Assembly: GCA_014529385.2 (NCBI GenBank)
Contig: CM043962.1
Coordinates: forward strand, 51,285,405 to 51,349,404
Length of the DNA: 64,000 nucleotides
Direction: 5' to 3'
Source: Adiantum capillus-veneris
Taxonomy: Eukaryota; Streptophyta; Polypodiopsida; Polypodiales; Pteridaceae
Shown: positions 1-10,043 of the stretch, one piece after another
How positions within the stretch are numbered: the stretch's first letter is position 1
Layout of the letters: each line of letters starts with the position of its first letter
Made by a program: the position numbers and the translations under genes
The notes under the pieces: generated by a model
Databases searched by the model: none
Told to the model about the DNA's origin: nothing
Seen by the model: the letters and a program-made list of their open reading frames with translations, nothing else

Positions 1-221
1 GTCTGCTCAGAATTTTGATTTGGGCTCATTTCGGCCTCCGTTTCCACTACAGACAGTACTGCACAAGCTATTTCGTCATTTTGTGCAGAATTTCTGTCAG
101 TGCCGTTTTCTGCATAGCAGGTGCCTTATAGTCTTCTACGGTTTGTGCTATATAGCACAGGTTGTTCCCGATCCGTTTCTCCTATTTTTGGGAAGTTTTC
201 ACATCAGGTGCAACATTTACC

Positions 222-1753
222 ATGGCTGACAACAACAACACAGATGTGTTCAAGATGTTTGTTGTTGAGGATAGGTTGGATGGGGACAACTACCCTATGT
301 GGGCTTATATGATGCAACATGTTCTTGTGTCAAAGGGTGTCTGGAACATTGTGCAGGGCATTGATGTACGTCCTGGTTCTGAGCATGTAGGCGATGTTGA
401 GGATGTTGCAGGTCTTGCTGCAAGGATTCTAGCTGTTAGAGTTTTTTTGCCTATGGTAGAACAAGCTCGTTGGGATGTTAAGGATGCGCAAGCTCATGGA
501 TTGATTGTGTTGTCTGTGAAGCGCATCGTTGTTCCTCACATCCGTTCAGCAAAATCTGTAAAACAGGCTTGGGATATTTTAGCAGGTCTTTATGCAAGCC
601 GCAATGAGGCTAAAATTGCTTTGCTGCGTAAAGAGCTGGAGTCGAAGATTATGCATGAGGAAGATGATATGGACACTTTCCTTGCTAGTGTCAAGGATAT
701 CAATGAGCAGCTTATTTCTGCAGGTGAAGTCATTTCAGACAGTTCCCTTGTGCAAACTATTCTTGATGCCTTACCAGATTCCTACCAGACTTTTGCTAGT
801 ACTTGGAGACTGATGACCCAAGGAAATCCTGAAGTTGTCAAGTTTGATGCATTATGCACATTGCTGTTGCAAGAGTCACTTTCTAGAAAAAATAGGACTA
901 GGCAGCGTGCAGTTGAACAGGCTTTTATTGCTTCTCAAAGAAAGGGTGGTAACAGTAATGCAGCCACTTCTTATGGTTCTGCTACGAGTGGCAAAAATTC
1001 TGCTCCTAATGCTTCTACTGGCAGTACTTCGTCTGGCAATTCTGGTGATAAGGGCAAAAAGAAGATGCGCTACCATTATTGTAAAGCCATTGATCACTTG
1101 ATCAAGTCGTGTCCTAAGTTGAAGGCCAAAGAGGCTAAGAAGAAAGAGGGTGGTTCCACTGCAAATGTTGGTTCCACTACAAATGCAGCCATTGTTGAGT
1201 CTTCTGTGAAAGGAGACTGTGTTGCTGATGTTGATGCAGAATGGGCTTTTAGTGCAGAGTGCACTTACAATCCTATTGTCCATGATGCATGCTTGTCAGT
1301 TGCTGCAGATTCAAATGTGTGGTATTTCGACAGTGGTGCTACAAAGCACATTACCTCACATCGTGAATTGTTTACCTCTCTCGAGTCTGTCCCTCATGGG
1401 AATTCAGTCACTTGTGCCAACAACGCCTCTTATCCAGTTCAGGGAGTTGGAAGGATTGTGCTCACTGCTGCTAATGGCAGTTCCTTCACACTTGTTGATG
1501 CACTTTATGTACCTGGGATCAAGAAGAATCTCTTGTCTGTATCCGCACTTGCTAGACTTGGACTTGTAGTCAAATTTGTGGATGACAAATGTACAGTTCA
1601 TGATCTCAGTTTTGGTGATGAAATTGTTGCATCTGGCCTTTTGTGTTGTGGGCTGTATAAGCTCACTTTGTATGACAAGTGTGGACAAAATTTTGCAAAT
1701 GCTGTTGCAGATTCAAGGGCTATTTTAGATGCAAAACTTTGGCATGCACGTTT
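222..1753 (+). pseudogene. Copia A gag-protease (5' part of split polyprotein)
   Basis: Reading starts at ATG 222 (context ACCATGG, protein MADNNN). The frame is open upstream to 162, but the ATG at 222 has the better context and matches other Copia Gag starts. The order is a Gag/UBN2-like region (about residues 10-240), a low-complexity Ser/Asn/Lys stretch, a zinc-knuckle relic reading CxxxxxxHxxxxC in which an expected Cys is replaced, the aspartic protease motif WYFDSGATKH near nucleotide 1320, and the start of the GAG-pre-integrase domain. The frame is cut at 1753 by Copia B. The reading frame runs on into B's LTR and stops at 1856; that tail is not native. Confidence 0.85.
1749..1753 (+). 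repeat. Target-site duplication CGTTT (left of Copia B)
   Basis: The five bases CGTTT precede the TG of the 5' LTR at 1754 and recur at 6974-6978, directly after the terminal CA of the 3' LTR. Removing the insert restores the Copia A reading frame, so this is a true integration duplication. Confidence 0.95.
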
Positions 1754-1968
1754 TGTTGGGATTAAAGCCCAAGTGGCCTCTTATGCGGATATGGCCGGCC
1801 GCCCGCCTAACTCACTTACCTCTAACTCTTTGTATATACTAACTTATACTTTGTGAATACTAAGGAATTGGGAGATAACCCTTCTAACAGTTCTCTGCGT
1901 ATTGTACTGTGTAAGCTCACTGTGTGTGTGTGTGAGAGAGTCGACCCACGCTCCGCTCCGCGACTTCA
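1754..1968 (+). repeat. 5' LTR of Copia B
   Basis: Starts TGTTGGGATT and ends CGACTTCA. It contains a TATA-like stretch (TTGTATATACTAAC, about 1831-1845), the likely promoter of the element, and a short TG/AG run near its 3' end. It differs from the 3' copy by about three substitutions. Confidence 0.93.
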
Positions 1969-1970
1969 AT

Positions 1971-1982
1971 TGGTATCAGAGC
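1971..1982 (+). promoter_or_regulatory. Primer-binding site of Copia B
   Basis: TGGTATCAGAGC, the standard plant Copia sequence complementary to the 3' end of initiator tRNA-Met, two bases after the LTR end. It primes minus-strand cDNA synthesis. Confidence 0.93.
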
Positions 1983-2714
1983 ATCATCTATAGACCAGGT
2001 ACACATATATATCATCAGATATATATATTGCAGTCTGCATTGATACTTCTTGTGCTTGCCAGGTTGCAGGGGAGGTGTGGCCATACGACGGCTTGACACC
2101 ACTGACATGTATTGCAGATTGATGTACTGTGATTGTGGGTCTGCTAGTTGTGAGTCACACTAGCAGACAGACCGCCGCAGCGGTCATAGGACAGTGATTG
2201 GTCTATTATAGGATGTATGCTAGTTCTGGGCAGTTTGCTGAGCCATCTGAGAGGGTCGTGTGTGAGGTTTTTTTGAAGCCAAGCACTGGGGGCTGGGTTA
2301 CCCAGTGTGAGGTGGATTAGGTTGCTGGAGTTCCCCTCTACACGCATCTTCTTCGGTGACTTTTATCCCTTAGGATGTATGACTTTGTGTAGACACTGGA
2401 TTGCATCTTATGCGTCAGGCCGTTGAGGCATTGTTCAGGGTTCAGTCTTGAGACAGATACAGGTTCTGTCATCGCCCAGAGAGGAGACAGTGTATGCTTA
2501 CAGGATTTGTCACTGGTCAGCTATTTATGATTGTTTTTTGAGCTATCTTTTGGTTCCCAGAGCTCAGTTTACAGGGGAGACTCTGTCAAAAATTTTCAAA
2601 ATACTGACAGTTCCTGAGGAGAGGTGTTCAGCTTGTTGATTACAGCTTGTTTATTGTGTACAGAGGCCAGTTTACAGGGGAAACTCTGCCGGATTTTTCT
2701 CAGGAGTAAACAGT
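1983..2714 (+). other. Untranslated leader of Copia B
   Basis: About 730 bp between the primer-binding site and the gag ATG. I see no supported gene here, only short frames. Two similar short segments carry CAGTTTACAGGGGA followed by ACTCTG (about 2567 and 2668). Copia M has matching segments in its leader (about 54860 and 54950), so the repeat may be functional, for example in packaging or translation. That function is inferred. Confidence 0.6.
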
Positions 2715-5700
2715 TTGGCAGATATGGCATCTTCTCAAAGTGAGACTCTTTACAACATAAAGAAGCTGGATGGCACAAACTTTCCATTCTGGAAGAAGCA
2801 GATTTGGCAGGTTTTGGTGCAGAAAAAACAAGTGAAGCCACTGAAGCTCAAAGGGGAGAGACCAGAATTTATGGCTCAAGATGAGTGGGAAGAGCTTGAC
2901 GAGTTAGCTTGTTCCACAATCATGCTGACACTGGCAGAAAATGTTTACTTCAACGTAGCAGAAGAGACTACAGCGTATGGCGTATGGCAAAAGCTATGTG
3001 ATATGTACGAGAAACAAAGTGCTGCTTCTCAGATTTACTGGCTAAAGAAATTGGTGGATTTGAAGATGAAGGAAGGGACAGCCATGTCAAATCATCTGAA
3101 TGAATTTCACTCAATTTTCAGCCAGTTAACAGAACAGGAGATAGTCTTTCCAGATTCAGTGAAGGCTATGTTTCTCTTAATCACTTTGCCAGACAGTTGG
3201 GATACTTTTCGTACAGCGTTAAGTAATTCTGTCACGCCAGAAGGTCTTATGAGTGCCAATGTAGAAGGCAGCTTGTTCACAGAGGAAGTGAACAGGAAGA
3301 ACATTGACAAAGGCAAAGGCAATAGTGCTTTGGTCGTTCAAGGGAGACAACAGTTTAAAGAGAAGAAGGGTAAGAAGGCACAAAACCGAAGTAAGTCTCG
3401 TGATTCGAAGTCAAAGGATGACATAGAATGCTACCATTATGGCAAGAAGGGTCACATGAAGCGAAACTGTACGAAGTGGAAACAAGAAAAAGGCAAAACA
3501 AAGAGTTCTGAGCAAGATGAAAAGAAGAGTTCAGTGAAGATTGAAGAGGTGAATGTCACAGGATCTGGTTCAGACAGTGATTCTGGTATAGTAGCTGGTG
3601 ACATCTTCCTTACAAGCAATTTTGATTCTGTTTTCTTGACTACAGAGGATGGACATGCTATGAGTGATTGGATTATCGACTCAGGGGCATCTTTACATGT
3701 TTCTCCGCACAAAGAGTGGTTTACATCATATGTGGCTACTAAAGATTATGTCAGACTTGGCAATGAGCAGGTTTGTGACATACTTGGAGTGGGAGATGTG
3801 CAGTTGAAGTTTCAGAATGGCTCTTCTTTATGGCTCAAGAATGTCAGACATGTTCCAGCAATCCGAAAGAGCTTGATTAGTACAGGGAAGTTGGATGATG
3901 CGGGTTATGTGACAGTTTTTGGGAACAGCGCTTGGAAGATCTCCAAAGGTTCGATGACTGTAGCACATGGCAGCAAGTCAGGAACTCTGTACACTTTACA
4001 TGTTTCAGAGGTTAAAAACCATGTAATTAATGTGATTGAGCAGCCAAGTGTGTCACTGTGGCATCGTAGGTTGGGACATATGTCAAAAAGAGGAATGGAA
4101 ATACTTTCTCATTATGGTTATTTGCCTGGATTTTCATTTCAAGATTTCGAGTTTTGTGAGCATTGTGTTTATGGTAAGCAAACACAGGAACCGCACAGAT
4201 CAAAGAGGAATCGTAGGGACGAACGGTTAGCTCTTGTACACAGTGACCTATGCGGACCAATGCCTAGTTTGTCACTAGGGGGAGCAACGTACTTTTGTAC
4301 ATTCATAGATGACTATTCTCGCAAAGTATGGGTTTACTTCTTGAAGCACAAGGTCTTTAAGACATTCTTGCAGTTGGTGGAGAATCAGAGTGGTCAGAAG
4401 CTGAAGTGCTTGAGAACTGACAATGGTGGAGAGTACGTTTCCAAAGCTTTTCAAGACTTTTGTGAAGCAAAAGGGATTAAGCGGGAACTTACTGCACCAT
4501 ATAATCCTTCACAGAATGGGGTTGCAGAACGTATGAATAGGACCATACAAGAGAAGGTCAGAAGCATGTTGTCAAATGCTGAGTTGCCTGATGGATTTTG
4601 GGCGGAAGCAGTGGCTACAGCAGTCCATTTGATCAACAGGTCTCCTAGTAGGGTTCTGGATAAGAGTGCAGTGGCCGAGATGCTATGGACAGGCAAGGCA
4701 CCTTCATATAAGCATCTCAGAGTCTTTGGTTGTGAAGCTTATAGCCATATTCCTAAGGAGTTCAGAAATAAGTTAGAACCAAAGAGCAAGAAGTGTATAT
4801 TTCTTGGCTACGGAGAATCGGGCGAGATGGGTTACCGGCTTTGGGATCCTGAGTCCAGAAAGCTTATTCGTAGCAATGATGTGCATTTCAATGAAGCCAA
4901 GTTTCACGCTAAGCCAGAGAAGACAGAGGAGATCAGAAGAGTTGTCTTCAGGGAAGATGGACCTAGTGCTAGCACATCAAGACAGCATGGTCAGGCTCAG
5001 GAACAGCCTACAGTGGCTAGAGAGGCAGAATCAGTTGTGGTGAGACGTTCTAAGCGTGTCTCCCAACCACCTAATCGTTATGTGCCATCTCTAAATTATG
5101 TCATGCTCACAGATTGCGGAGAACCATCTTGTTACAAGGAAGCATTACAAGTGGTTGACTCGAAAAAATGGCAGTTGGCCATGCAGTCAGAGATGACAGC
5201 TCTGCATAAAAACCAGACATGGAAGTTGGTTAAATTACCACAGGGCAAAAAGGCTCTACCTTGTAAATGGGTTTACAGGTATAAGATCACCGCTCATGAT
5301 AGTCAGCCACAGTACAAAGCAAGGCTTGTTGCCAAGGGCTTTAAGCAAGAACAAGGCATTGACTTTGATGAAGTCTTCTCTCCAGTGGTCAAGATGACTA
5401 CATTGAGATGCTTTCTTGCATTGGTTGCTATATTGGATTTGGTGTTGCACCAAATGGATGTCAAGACAGCGTTCTTGCATGGTGATTTAGATGTGGAAAT
5501 TTACATGCAGCAGCCAGAAGGGTTTGTTGAGAAAGGCATGGAACATTTGGTATGCCAGTTGTTAAAGAGTCTTTATGGCTTAAAACAATCACCGAGGGCA
5601 TGGTACTATAAGTTCCACCAGTTTATGCTTTCTCAAGGCTACAAACGTAGTGAGTTCGATCACTGTCTATATACAACGAAGGCTAAGGATGGCAGTTGGC

Positions 5701-6674
5701 TGATCCTTATTTTGTATGTGGATGACATGTTGATTGCTGGCAAACACTTGGAAGAAATTTCAGCTTTGAAGTCAAAGATGGCAAAATCGTTTGACATGAA
5801 AGACATGGGTGAGGCAAGTCATATACTTGGTATGCGCATTGAGAGAGACAGATCAAAGAAGTTGATTTGGTTATCTCAAACAGAGTATATTGACAAGGTT
5901 TTGCAACGTTTCAATATGGAGAAGGGAAAGGCATTGAGTGTTCCATTGCCACCATATGTGAAACTTAGCAAACAAGATTGTTCTGTGTCTGAGGAAAAAA
6001 AGGCTGAAATGGATAAGATTCCATATGCGTCTGCAGTGGGTAGTTTGATGTATGCAATGATTGCTACACGTCCGGATATTGCATTTGCAGTGGGAGTGGT
6101 TAGCAGATATATGTCAAATCCCGACAAGAAACATTGGGAGGCAGTGAAAGGTATCATGAGATACTTAAAACATACAAAGAGTATGCGCATATGCTATGGG
6201 AGTCAGGATTTGAGTGTCAGAGGATACACTGACTCAAATTATGCAGGAGACTTGGATAAGAGGAGATCTACATCAGGCTATGTCTTTACATTGGCTGGAG
6301 GTGCCATATCATGGCGATCTCGATTACAAGATTGTGTTACACAGTCTACTACTGAAGCTGAATATGTTGCAGCAAATGAGGCATGCAAAGAAGCTATTTG
6401 GCTTGGTAGATTGGTTGCAGACTTGGGAATCAATGCAGATATGCCAGAGTTATATTGTGATAGTCAAAGTGCTATACAATTGGCAAAGAATCCAGTGTTC
6501 CATTCGAAGACTAAGCATATTGATGTGAAATATCACTTCATTAGGGAAGTACTTGAAGACAAGCAGATACAACTGCTGAAGATCCACACCAAGGACAATC
6601 CTGCTGATCTACTCACAAAGGGACTTCCAGGAGAGGGCTTTGTGCATTGTCGTGAGTTATTGGGCATTGGATAG
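2715..6674 (+). CDS. Copia B Gag-Pol polyprotein (1319 aa)
   Basis: A single uninterrupted frame from ATG 2715 to TAG 6672-6674. Domains in order: Gag/UBN2 (about 10-200); zinc knuckle (239-252); aspartic protease DSGAS with D322; GAG-pre-integrase (about 440-490); integrase core with D511, D569 and E605, where the last two are separated by exactly 35 residues; RT with YVDD at 1001-1004; RNase H with D1173, E1214 and D1249. All listed catalytic residues are present. Two defects stand out. The zinc knuckle reads CYHYGKKGHMKRNC, so the second Cys is Tyr242. A five-residue segment present in Copia M (DEAFS) is missing in the integrase core after FLKHK. The product would make virus-like particles and copy element RNA. 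Activity is unproven. Confidence 0.92.
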   Translation: MADMASSQSETLYNIKKLDGTNFPFWKKQIWQVLVQKKQVKPLKLKGERPEFMAQDEWEELDELACSTIMLTLAENVYFNVAEETTAYGVWQKLCDMYEKQSAASQIYWLKKLVDLKMKEGTAMSNHLNEFHSIFSQLTEQEIVFPDSVKAMFLLITLPDSWDTFRTALSNSVTPEGLMSANVEGSLFTEEVNRKNIDKGKGNSALVVQGRQQFKEKKGKKAQNRSKSRDSKSKDDIECYHYGKKGHMKRNCTKWKQEKGKTKSSEQDEKKSSVKIEEVNVTGSGSDSDSGIVAGDIFLTSNFDSVFLTTEDGHAMSDWIIDSGASLHVSPHKEWFTSYVATKDYVRLGNEQVCDILGVGDVQLKFQNGSSLWLKNVRHVPAIRKSLISTGKLDDAGYVTVFGNSAWKISKGSMTVAHGSKSGTLYTLHVSEVKNHVINVIEQPSVSLWHRRLGHMSKRGMEILSHYGYLPGFSFQDFEFCEHCVYGKQTQEPHRSKRNRRDERLALVHSDLCGPMPSLSLGGATYFCTFIDDYSRKVWVYFLKHKVFKTFLQLVENQSGQKLKCLRTDNGGEYVSKAFQDFCEAKGIKRELTAPYNPSQNGVAERMNRTIQEKVRSMLSNAELPDGFWAEAVATAVHLINRSPSRVLDKSAVAEMLWTGKAPSYKHLRVFGCEAYSHIPKEFRNKLEPKSKKCIFLGYGESGEMGYRLWDPESRKLIRSNDVHFNEAKFHAKPEKTEEIRRVVFREDGPSASTSRQHGQAQEQPTVAREAESVVVRRSKRVSQPPNRYVPSLNYVMLTDCGEPSCYKEALQVVDSKKWQLAMQSEMTALHKNQTWKLVKLPQGKKALPCKWVYRYKITAHDSQPQYKARLVAKGFKQEQGIDFDEVFSPVVKMTTLRCFLALVAILDLVLHQMDVKTAFLHGDLDVEIYMQQPEGFVEKGMEHLVCQLLKSLYGLKQSPRAWYYKFHQFMLSQGYKRSEFDHCLYTTKAKDGSWLILILYVDDMLIAGKHLEEISALKSKMAKSFDMKDMGEASHILGMRIERDRSKKLIWLSQTEYIDKVLQRFNMEKGKALSVPLPPYVKLSKQDCSVSEEKKAEMDKIPYASAVGSLMYAMIATRPDIAFAVGVVSRYMSNPDKKHWEAVKGIMRYLKHTKSMRICYGSQDLSVRGYTDSNYAGDLDKRRSTSGYVFTLAGGAISWRSRLQDCVTQSTTEAEYVAANEACKEAIWLGRLVADLGINADMPELYCDSQSAIQLAKNPVFHSKTKHIDVKYHFIREVLEDKQIQLLKIHTKDNPADLLTKGLPGEGFVHCRELLGIG

Positions 6675-6740
6675 ATGGCAGCCATGTAAATCTTTGTACA
6701 TTTATGTTCATAGATTTACAGTTACTTAAAGTGCCACATT

Positions 6741-6758
6741 GGACTTTAAGTGGGAGGT
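6741..6758 (+). promoter_or_regulatory. Polypurine tract of Copia B
   Basis: GGACTTTAAGTGGGAGGT lies directly before the 3' LTR. It is the usual plus-strand primer position, and the same sequence precedes the 3' LTR of Copia M. Confidence 0.85.
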
Positions 6759-6973
6759 TGTTGGGATTAAAGCCCAAGTGGCCTCTTATGCGGATATGGC
6801 CGGCCGCCCGCCTAACTCACTTACCTCTAACTCTTTGTATATACTAACTTATACTTTGTGAATACTAAGGAATTGGGAGATAACCCTTCTAACAGTTCTC
6901 TGCGTACTGTACTGTGTAAGCTCACTGTGTGTGTGTGAGAGAGAGTCGACCCACGCTCTGCTCCGCGACTTCA
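6759..6973 (+). repeat. 3' LTR of Copia B
   Basis: 215 bp, nearly identical to 1754-1968, ending CGACTTCA and followed by the CGTTT target duplication. Confidence 0.94.
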
Positions 6974-9732
6974 CGTTTTGGTCATCTGAATTTTGCCAGT
7001 TTGCTGCGTTTGCAGAAATCTGATATGGTTGCTTCTTTGCCGCCTCTTGAAGCACCTGTCAAACATGTTTGTGAAGGCTGTATTTTGGGTAAGATGCAGC
7101 GTTCTAAATTTCCAGAGGATGGTTCAGTTCGGGCCACATGCAGGTTGCAGCTTGTGCATAGTGATGTTTGTGGGCCCATGCAAACTCCGTCCTTGGGCAA
7201 TTACCTGTACTTCGTGACTTTCATTGATGATTACTCCAGGCATGCATGGGTATTTCCACTTAAAGCGAAGTCCGAAGTTTTTATGTGCTTCAAACAATTT
7301 CTGGCTATGGCTGAAAATGTCTCGAAATGTACTACGGGCACCCTCCATTCCGATCGAGGGGGGGAGTATATGTCTCATGAATTTAATGCATTTCTGGCCA
7401 GTCGTGGGATAAAACACCAATGTACAGTGCCTTATACACCCCAGCAAAATGGTGTTGCTGAGAGGAAAAACAGGTCACTGACGGAAATGGCACAATGTAT
7501 GGTCAAAAGTCAAGCTTTTCCGCATTCTTTTTGGCTTGAGGCCATTATGTGTGCCACTTATGTACTAAACAGGTGTCCTACGAAAGCTTTGCAGTCTATT
7601 ACTCCATATGAAGAATGGCATGATAGAAAGCCTTCTATTGAGCACATGCGTGTTTTTGGCTGTTTGGCATATGCTTTGGTGCCACAAGTGCAGCGCAAAA
7701 ATTTGGATGATAAGGCTGTCAAATGTATTTTTGTTGGTTATAATGCTGAAAGCAAAGGTTATAGGTTGTATCATCCTCAAACAAAATGTATTCTGGTTTC
7801 TCGGGATGTAGTGTTTGTGGAAGATTCTATTCAGCCCTTGTTGTCATGTACTAGAGACAGTAATGTAAGCTCACAGGACATTTATGACACTTTGTTGCCT
7901 CTTTTCAGTGGTGGAAATACGAATGTAAGTTCCAATGAGGTAAATGTACAGCCTATGGGGGTTTCTGAAAATGTTTTAGATCAGCCTATTACTGATGCAG
8001 ATGTACATGATGTACTCGATGAGGAAAGGGCTGAAAATGAGCAACCTAGAGGTATGCCAAAATGGCTGGTGCACACTTTGTGTGACAGTAAATTGGATGC
8101 ACCTTTGTCTAGTTGTACTCGTTCAGGCTCTCGCCATGCATCTTATGCATCAGATTGTTATGCTTTGGCTGTGTCTAGCTTAGAGGATGTTGAGGAGCCT
8201 CTGGATTTTGATGAAGCACAAAATTCAGAAAATTGGATGGCTGCCATGCAATCAGAATATGATGCACTTATAGAAAATGACACATGGACTTTATGTGATT
8301 TGCCTCCTGGCAAAAAGGCCATTGGTACGAAGTGGGTTTACAAGTTGAAACGCAAGCCGGATGGTGAGATCGATCGCCATAAGGCTCGACTTGTTGCAAA
8401 GGGTTATGCACAGCAAAAAGGTATAGATTATGAAGAGACTTTTGCTCCCACTTGTCGTATGACTACTGTGCATTTTCTATGTGCATTGGCAGCTCATTTT
8501 GGTTGGGATGTACATCAATCAGACATTGTTACTGCTTTCTTGAATGGTGACATATTTGAGGAAGTTTATGTAACGCAGCCTCGTGGTTTTGTCATAAAAC
8601 GACAAGAGGACAAAGTGTGAAAATGTAACAAGGCTTTGTATGGGTTGAAGCAATCTCCTCGTGCTTGGTATGAGAAAGCTGACACTCATTTGGTCAAACA
8701 AGGCTTTCGTAACAGTCCAACAGAAAGCACATTGTATGTAAAGCGTGAGGGTGATGTATTTCTCATCGTGGTTCTTTATGTTGATGATTTGCTGATCACT
8801 GGACCAAATAAGAGACATATTGCTGAATTTAAGGCTGATTTGAATGCTACTTTCAAGATGAAAGATTTGGGGCTGTTGCATCATTATTTGGGTATACAGT
8901 TTAAGCAGTGTGATGGTGGTATTGCCTTATGTCTGAAAAGTTACATAGAGACATTGCTATGTAAGTTTGGACTTGAGGATTGCAAACCTATTGCCACTCC
9001 CATGGAAACAGGTTTGAAGTTGAGTCTACATGATGCTGGCGATCCTGCTGATGTCACTCTTTACCAAACTGCTGTTGGCTGCCTCATTTATGTATGCAAC
9101 ACGAGGCTAGATATTCAGTTTGCAGTCTCACAGGTCAGCAAATTTATGCATAGCCCAGGGTCTAAGAATTGGCAGGCTGTCAAGAGGATTTTCCGCTACC
9201 TTAGTGGCACTTTACATCTTTGCTTGTCTTATCCCAAGGGGGGATCATTGCCGCCAGACCTACATGCTTTTTCAGACTCAGATTGGGCTGGTTGTTTTGA
9301 CACGCGAGTGTCCACAAGTGGTTTTTGTTTCATGCTTGGAAGTTCATGTATATCATGGTTGAGCAAGAAGCAACCTACTGTGGCCACTTCGAGTTGTGAG
9401 GCTGAGTACAGGGCAGTCTTCACAGCTACGGTTAAGTGTGTATGGCTCAGACGCCTTTGGCTGATTTGGGTGTTGGACAGGACACTGCCAACACTATCTA
9501 CACTGACAGTCAGAGCGCATTGGCAGTTGCGAGGAACCCAGTTTTTCATGCTCGCACAAAGCACATTGAGGTGCATTACCACTATGTCAGGGAGAGGCTC
9601 TCAGCAAGAGAGATCAGCTTGGCTTATGTGCCAACACAGGACAACCTTGCAGATCTTTTCACAAAGGCATTGTCTCGTGAGAAGCTTGAAGCTTTCCGCA
9701 AAGCTTTGGGCTTACTCCCCTTTGTGGACTGA
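6974..9732 (+). pseudogene. Copia A integrase-RT-RNase H (3' part of split polyprotein)
   Basis: Continues the frame broken at 1753. It contains the rest of pre-integrase with CxxC, the integrase core (HSDVCGP, SDRGGEY, QNGVAERKN), RT from about 8230 (WVYKLKRKPDGEIDRHK, LYVDDL near 8780) and RNase H (SDSDWAG, SCEAEYRA, TDSQSALA). Two lesions follow the split. An in-frame TGA at 8618-8620 lies just before the conserved ALYGLKQSPRAWYE. A frameshift at about 9450-9465 separates CVWLRRL from LADLGVG, and the end of RNase H then reads in another frame to TGA 9730-9732. The element therefore cannot encode a full polyprotein even without Copia B. Confidence 0.9.
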
Positions 9733-9807
9733 TCCTGTCCTCAGGGCATGGCACTTCCCTTAACTCATGTGCCAGCTCTCGTTCACCGCATCACTCTAGG
9801 GGGGATT

Positions 9808-10034
9808 TGTTACCATATACATGTGGTAGTGATGTGTGTGAACGCACTGGGACCGTCGGGGCATTTTTTCCCTCTTTAGGAGATTTTTTCCCCCGTGCAT
9901 TGTATATACGCCCATCACTCTAGGGCTATCTATCTTTCCATTGCACACTAAGTAACACACTCTGTATTGTGTGCCTTGAGCTTCCTTCGTCTTCTCCAAG
10001 CTGTGTGTGTTTCTCTGCAACCCTAATTCCAACA
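9808..10034 (+). repeat. 3' LTR of Copia A
   Basis: Begins TGTTACCATATACATG after the purine run CTAGGGGGG. It contains a TATA-like TTGTATATACGCCC near 9900. The likely end is CCAACA at 10034, though CACTACA at 10039 is equally possible because no partner LTR is visible. Confidence 0.75.
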
Positions 10035-10043
10035 CTACAATAG

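Larger units (their letters stand above)
1754..6973 (+). mobile_element. Copia B, complete 5.2-kb LTR retrotransposon
   Basis: The full structure is visible: 215-bp LTRs (1754-1968, 6759-6973) with TG...CA ends, a primer-binding site two bases after the 5' LTR, a leader of about 730 bp, one 1319-codon gag-pol frame, a polypurine tract and a 5-bp target duplication. The two LTRs differ by only a few bases (about 1-2% by eye), so insertion was recent. It is closely related to Copia M at 53718-59171. It sits in the pre-integrase region of Copia A and inactivates it. Confidence 0.95.
1..10034 (+). mobile_element. Copia A retrotransposon, 5' end outside window
   Basis: Ty1/Copia element carrying gag, protease, integrase, RT and RNase H in that order. 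The window opens in its leader, so the 5' LTR lies to the left. The body is interrupted at 1754-6973 by Copia B. Removing B and one copy of the CGTTT duplication joins the pre-integrase frame from LWHARF directly to GHLNF. The 3' end has a purine run (CTAGGGGGGATT) and an LTR beginning TGTTACC at 9808. The element lies inside a Gypsy remnant (G0) whose 3' end resumes at about 10044. The right edge is either 10034 or 10039, because the left target duplication is not in the window. Confidence 0.88.
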
